Source: Flavobacterium sp. AG291 (GTDB taxonomy: Bacteria; Bacteroidota; Bacteroidia; Flavobacteriales; Flavobacteriaceae). Taken from it: a stretch of 64,000 bases of DNA. The DNA is taken from NCBI RefSeq assembly GCF_003350375.1, contig NZ_QQAR01000013.1:1-64000 (forward strand), read 5' to 3'. The notes under the pieces are model-generated. The model did not search any database. It was not told the DNA's origin and saw only the letters and a program-made list of their open reading frames with translations. This document shows, one piece after another, positions 61,897 to 64,000 of the stretch (within the stretch, counting starts at the first letter, position 1; every line of letters starts with the position of its first letter). A program made the position numbers and the translations under genes.

Positions 61897-63084
61897 ATGA
61901 AACGTGTAGTAGTAGGGCTTTCAGGAGGTGTAGATTCGAGCGTTGCAGCCTACCTGCTTATGGAGCAGGGCTACGAAGTCATAGGCCTCTTCATGAAGAA
62001 CTGGCATGATGACAGCGTAACGATATCTAACGAATGCCCGTGGCTGGAAGACAGCAACGACGCATTACTGGTTGCCGAAAAGCTGGGAATACCATTCCAG
62101 ACGGTAGACCTTAGCGAACAATATAAAGAACGTATAGTTGATTATATGTTCAACGAATATGAAAAGGGCAGGACGCCAAATCCTGATGTGCTTTGTAACC
62201 GCGAAATTAAGTTTGACGTGTTTATGAAGATTGCCCTTAGCCTTGGTGCAGATTATGTGGCTACAGGTCACTATTGCCGTAAAGGAACGATTGAAAAAGA
62301 TGGTAAAGAAACATACCAGCTTCTTGCCGGTGTTGATGGAAACAAAGACCAGTCGTACTTCCTTTGCCAGCTTTCACAGGAACAGCTTTCTAAAGCGTTG
62401 TTCCCAATAGGTGAGCTTACAAAGCCGCAGGTGCGTGAGATCGCTGCCAAAATGGAATTGGTTACTGCTGAGAAAAAAGATTCGCAGGGACTTTGCTTTA
62501 TAGGTAAAGTGAGACTGCCGGAATTTCTTCAGCAACAGCTTCAGCCTAAAGAAGGACTTATTTATGAGGTGAATGCAGATGTGCCAACTTATAATGAAGC
62601 TACGCCTGAGTTCACATCGGTTAAAGAGCAACTTGCCTACGAAGCTAAAAACATTGATTACAAACCCGAAATGGGTAAAGTGGTTGGTAAGCACCAGGGT
62701 GCGCATTACTTTACTATAGGACAACGTAAAGGCCTTAACGTAGGTGGTACTAAAGAAGCACTTTTCATTATTGCTACGGATATCGAAGCAAATGCTATTT
62801 ATACCGGACAGGGGCACAACCACCCCGGACTTTTCCGTAAGGCATTGTTCATTCAGGAAGATGAGATACACTGGGTACGCGAAGACCTTGCCCTTAAAGA
62901 TGGCGAGACAATGGATGTGATGGTACGTATACGCTACCGCCAGCCATTACAGAAAGCTACGTTGCACAAGTTTGATAACGGAATGTACATTTCGTTTGAA
63001 GAGCCGCAATCTGCCATTACCGAAGGACAATTTGCCGCGTGGCATATAGGCGATGAGCTTATTGGTTCAGGAGTGATTTCATAA
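61897..63084 (+). CDS. mnmA: tRNA-specific 2-thiouridylase MnmA
   Basis: Thiolates U34 in tRNAs for Lys, Glu and Gln. With the ATG at 61897 ([20 protein letters not shown]) the protein has 395 residues. The PP-loop SGGVDSS opens it. The two catalytic cysteines are Cys100 ([10 protein letters not shown]) and Cys200 (QGLCFIGKV). It is slightly longer than the E. coli protein and has an extra segment around residues 212-250. A hairpin follows at 63153. Confidence 0.95.
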   Translation: MKRVVVGLSGGVDSSVAAYLLMEQGYEVIGLFMKNWHDDSVTISNECPWLEDSNDALLVAEKLGIPFQTVDLSEQYKERIVDYMFNEYEKGRTPNPDVLCNREIKFDVFMKIALSLGADYVATGHYCRKGTIEKDGKETYQLLAGVDGNKDQSYFLCQLSQEQLSKALFPIGELTKPQVREIAAKMELVTAEKKDSQGLCFIGKVRLPEFLQQQLQPKEGLIYEVNADVPTYNEATPEFTSVKEQLAYEAKNIDYKPEMGKVVGKHQGAHYFTIGQRKGLNVGGTKEALFIIATDIEANAIYTGQGHNHPGLFRKALFIQEDEIHWVREDLALKDGETMDVMVRIRYRQPLQKATLHKFDNGMYISFEEPQSAITEGQFAAWHIGDELIGSGVIS

Positions 63085-63111
63085 TGCTTTGTCATTGCTG
63101 ACGTGTCCTCT

Positions 63112-63143
63112 TGTCATTGCGAGGAGGTACGACGAAGCAATCT
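63112..63143. repeat. solo half-unit of the GIY-YIG-associated repeat, without the GC-rich core
   Basis: The reverse complement of this segment reads agattgcttcgtcgtacctc followed directly by ctcgcaatgac. It therefore matches the first half-element at 2090-2143 except that the 22-base palindromic core is missing. The preceding bases (63091-63103, gtcattgctgacg) look like a decayed partner. Confidence 0.85.
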
Positions 63144-63152
63144 AAATATATA

Positions 63153-63186
63153 ACGCCCTATACTGAAAAGTGTAGGGTGTTTTGTT
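63153..63186 (+). terminator. probable intrinsic terminator
   Basis: An imperfect acgccctatac / gtgtagggtgt stem with a T-rich tail, behind mnmA. Confidence 0.6.
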
Positions 63187-63199
63187 TTAAGTAAAATGT

Positions 63200-63207
63200 T
63201 ATTTTTG
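63200..63207 (+). promoter_or_regulatory. -7 promoter element next to a start codon
   Basis: TATTTTTG matches TAnnTTTG and ends four bases before the ATG at 63212, as seen also for guaA. Confidence 0.5.
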
Positions 63208-63211
63208 CTAA

Positions 63212-63724
63212 ATGCAGTATACCTTTCAGCCATCACTCCCCACAGATTATAATGGACAATCTGTTTTAATTTCCGGAAAAGACTCATTGAAATATGGAGG
63301 TGTGGAATATCTTGTTGTCAATGAAGATGAAAAGCAACAAGTATTCGAAATAAGATATGAATTCCACACAGGGCCTTTTAAAGAAATTTTATTGGTAGAT
63401 GGTATATTAGCTGTTGGTTTCGAAGAATTCTTTTATTTGTTTGATACCATTACTAATGAGTTGCTATTAAAATTAAAAATGGAGTTTTATTTTGGTAAAT
63501 TACATTACCATGAAAACCTCTTTTATGTAGCTGATGCTTGTCATCTATTCTCCATAATGAAAAGCGGCGATATTATTTGGGAAACGGATGATTTGGCAAT
63601 TGACGGAGTTATAATTGATAAATTCACTAAAGACAAGATTTACGGAAAGGGTGAACATGATCCTCCGGAAGGATGGATTGATTTTATTCTTGATAAAATG
63701 ACAGGTAAAGTTTTAAAAAAATAA
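63212..63724 (+). CDS. hypothetical protein
   Basis: A 170-residue soluble protein. Repeated short strands (LLVDGILAVGFEEFFYLFDTITNELLLKLKMEFYF, LFYVADACHLFSI) look like WD- or PQQ-like beta-propeller blades. No signal peptide and no named family. The next gene follows after two bases. Confidence 0.65.
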   Translation: MQYTFQPSLPTDYNGQSVLISGKDSLKYGGVEYLVVNEDEKQQVFEIRYEFHTGPFKEILLVDGILAVGFEEFFYLFDTITNELLLKLKMEFYFGKLHYHENLFYVADACHLFSIMKSGDIIWETDDLAIDGVIIDKFTKDKIYGKGEHDPPEGWIDFILDKMTGKVLKK

Positions 63725-63726
63725 AA

Positions 63727-64000
63727 ATGCTCTACAACCTCCATACCCACAAATCATCAAACGATACCAACATCTTCGATATCGTAAACCGTTATCCTTA
63801 CGAAGATATTGATGTACCGTTTTTTTCTACGGGTATCCATCCATGGCATATTGATGAGGAGAAGATCGAGGAGCATTTGAGTATCATTGAAAACCGACTT
63901 TCATTACCCGGTTGCCTTGCCATTGGCGAATGCGGATTGGATAAACGCATCGAAAAACCACTCGATTTACAGATAGAAGTGTTTGAAAAACACTTACTGT
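63727..64000 (+). CDS. TatD-like metal-dependent hydrolase (partial)
   Basis: The first 91 codons of a TatD family protein, cut by the window end. It shows the N-terminal metal ligand region LHTHKSS, then TGIHPWHI and IGECGLDKR, the characteristic GExGLD motif. The family includes metal-dependent DNases, and in Bacteroidota many short TatD-like proteins of unknown substrate. Confidence 0.88.
   Translation, partial: MLYNLHTHKSSNDTNIFDIVNRYPYEDIDVPFFSTGIHPWHIDEEKIEEHLSIIENRLSLPGCLAIGECGLDKRIEKPLDLQIEVFEKHLL

Overview
The window reads as a chromosomal segment of a Flavobacterium-like member of the Bacteroidota. The evidence is: AT-rich DNA; type IX secretion (T9SS) C-terminal sorting domains on several large secreted proteins; the gliding lipoprotein GldI; lineage-typical families (START-like domain, DUF4290, DUF4919, a cyclophilin-FKBP lipoprotein); many TAnnTTTG -7 promoter elements; and almost no Shine-Dalgarno sequences. 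No rRNA, CRISPR array, prophage or classical transposase gene was seen. One tRNA-Met(CAU) is present.

Layout. 1-2.6 kb: hisS, then a tiny GIY-YIG nuclease gene bracketed by direct copies of a palindromic repeat unit. 2.7-8.7 kb: small lipoproteins, small membrane proteins, a tandem DUF1648 pair, an EcsC-like protein and a probable small RNA on the minus strand. 8.8-12.2 kb: a LytTR regulator with its TPR histidine kinase, and a tandemly duplicated small lipoprotein. 12.2-14.3 kb: a patatin lipase followed by a POTRA-less Omp85-like barrel that is frameshifted at an A8 run. 14.6-19.6 kb: a collagen-like protein translationally coupled to a T9SS-sorted protein, a long lipoprotein and a secreted protein. 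19.6-25.7 kb: tRNA-Met, START-like protein, class IV aminotransferase, YqgE, HU, fmt, recQ. 25.8-34.7 kb: SRPBCC protein, a 769-residue T9SS protein, two small paralogous proteins, a glycosyltransferase, a GH1 glucosidase and a PfkB kinase. 34.8-37.6 kb: an alkylation-response operon (AraC-MGMT, 2OG oxygenase, separate Ada-type zinc protein, AlkB). 37.8-41.3 kb: DUF493, DUF4290 and murA, whose catalytic cysteine is replaced by aspartate. 41.3-44.0 kb: an 884-residue repetitive T9SS protein. 44.4-49.6 kb: nrnA-like DHH protein, gldI, cyclophilin-FKBP fusion, two VOC proteins, DUF4919. 49.7-64 kb: guaA, LysM proteins (one fused to a periplasmic-binding-like domain), OsmC, hypothetical pairs, pyrG, yidC, a MORN-like protein, mnmA and the start of a TatD-like hydrolase.

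How the parts fit. Housekeeping genes (hisS, fmt, murA, guaA, pyrG, yidC, mnmA) alternate with surface and envelope genes. Intergenic regions are unusually rich in several families of short degenerate or palindromic repeats. The most interesting items are the repeat-flanked GIY-YIG unit, the minus-strand small RNA near 8 kb, the split Ada system, the patatin/Omp85 pair with its homopolymer frameshift, and a family of three small paralogous proteins. All family assignments come from reading the sequence; no database search was run.
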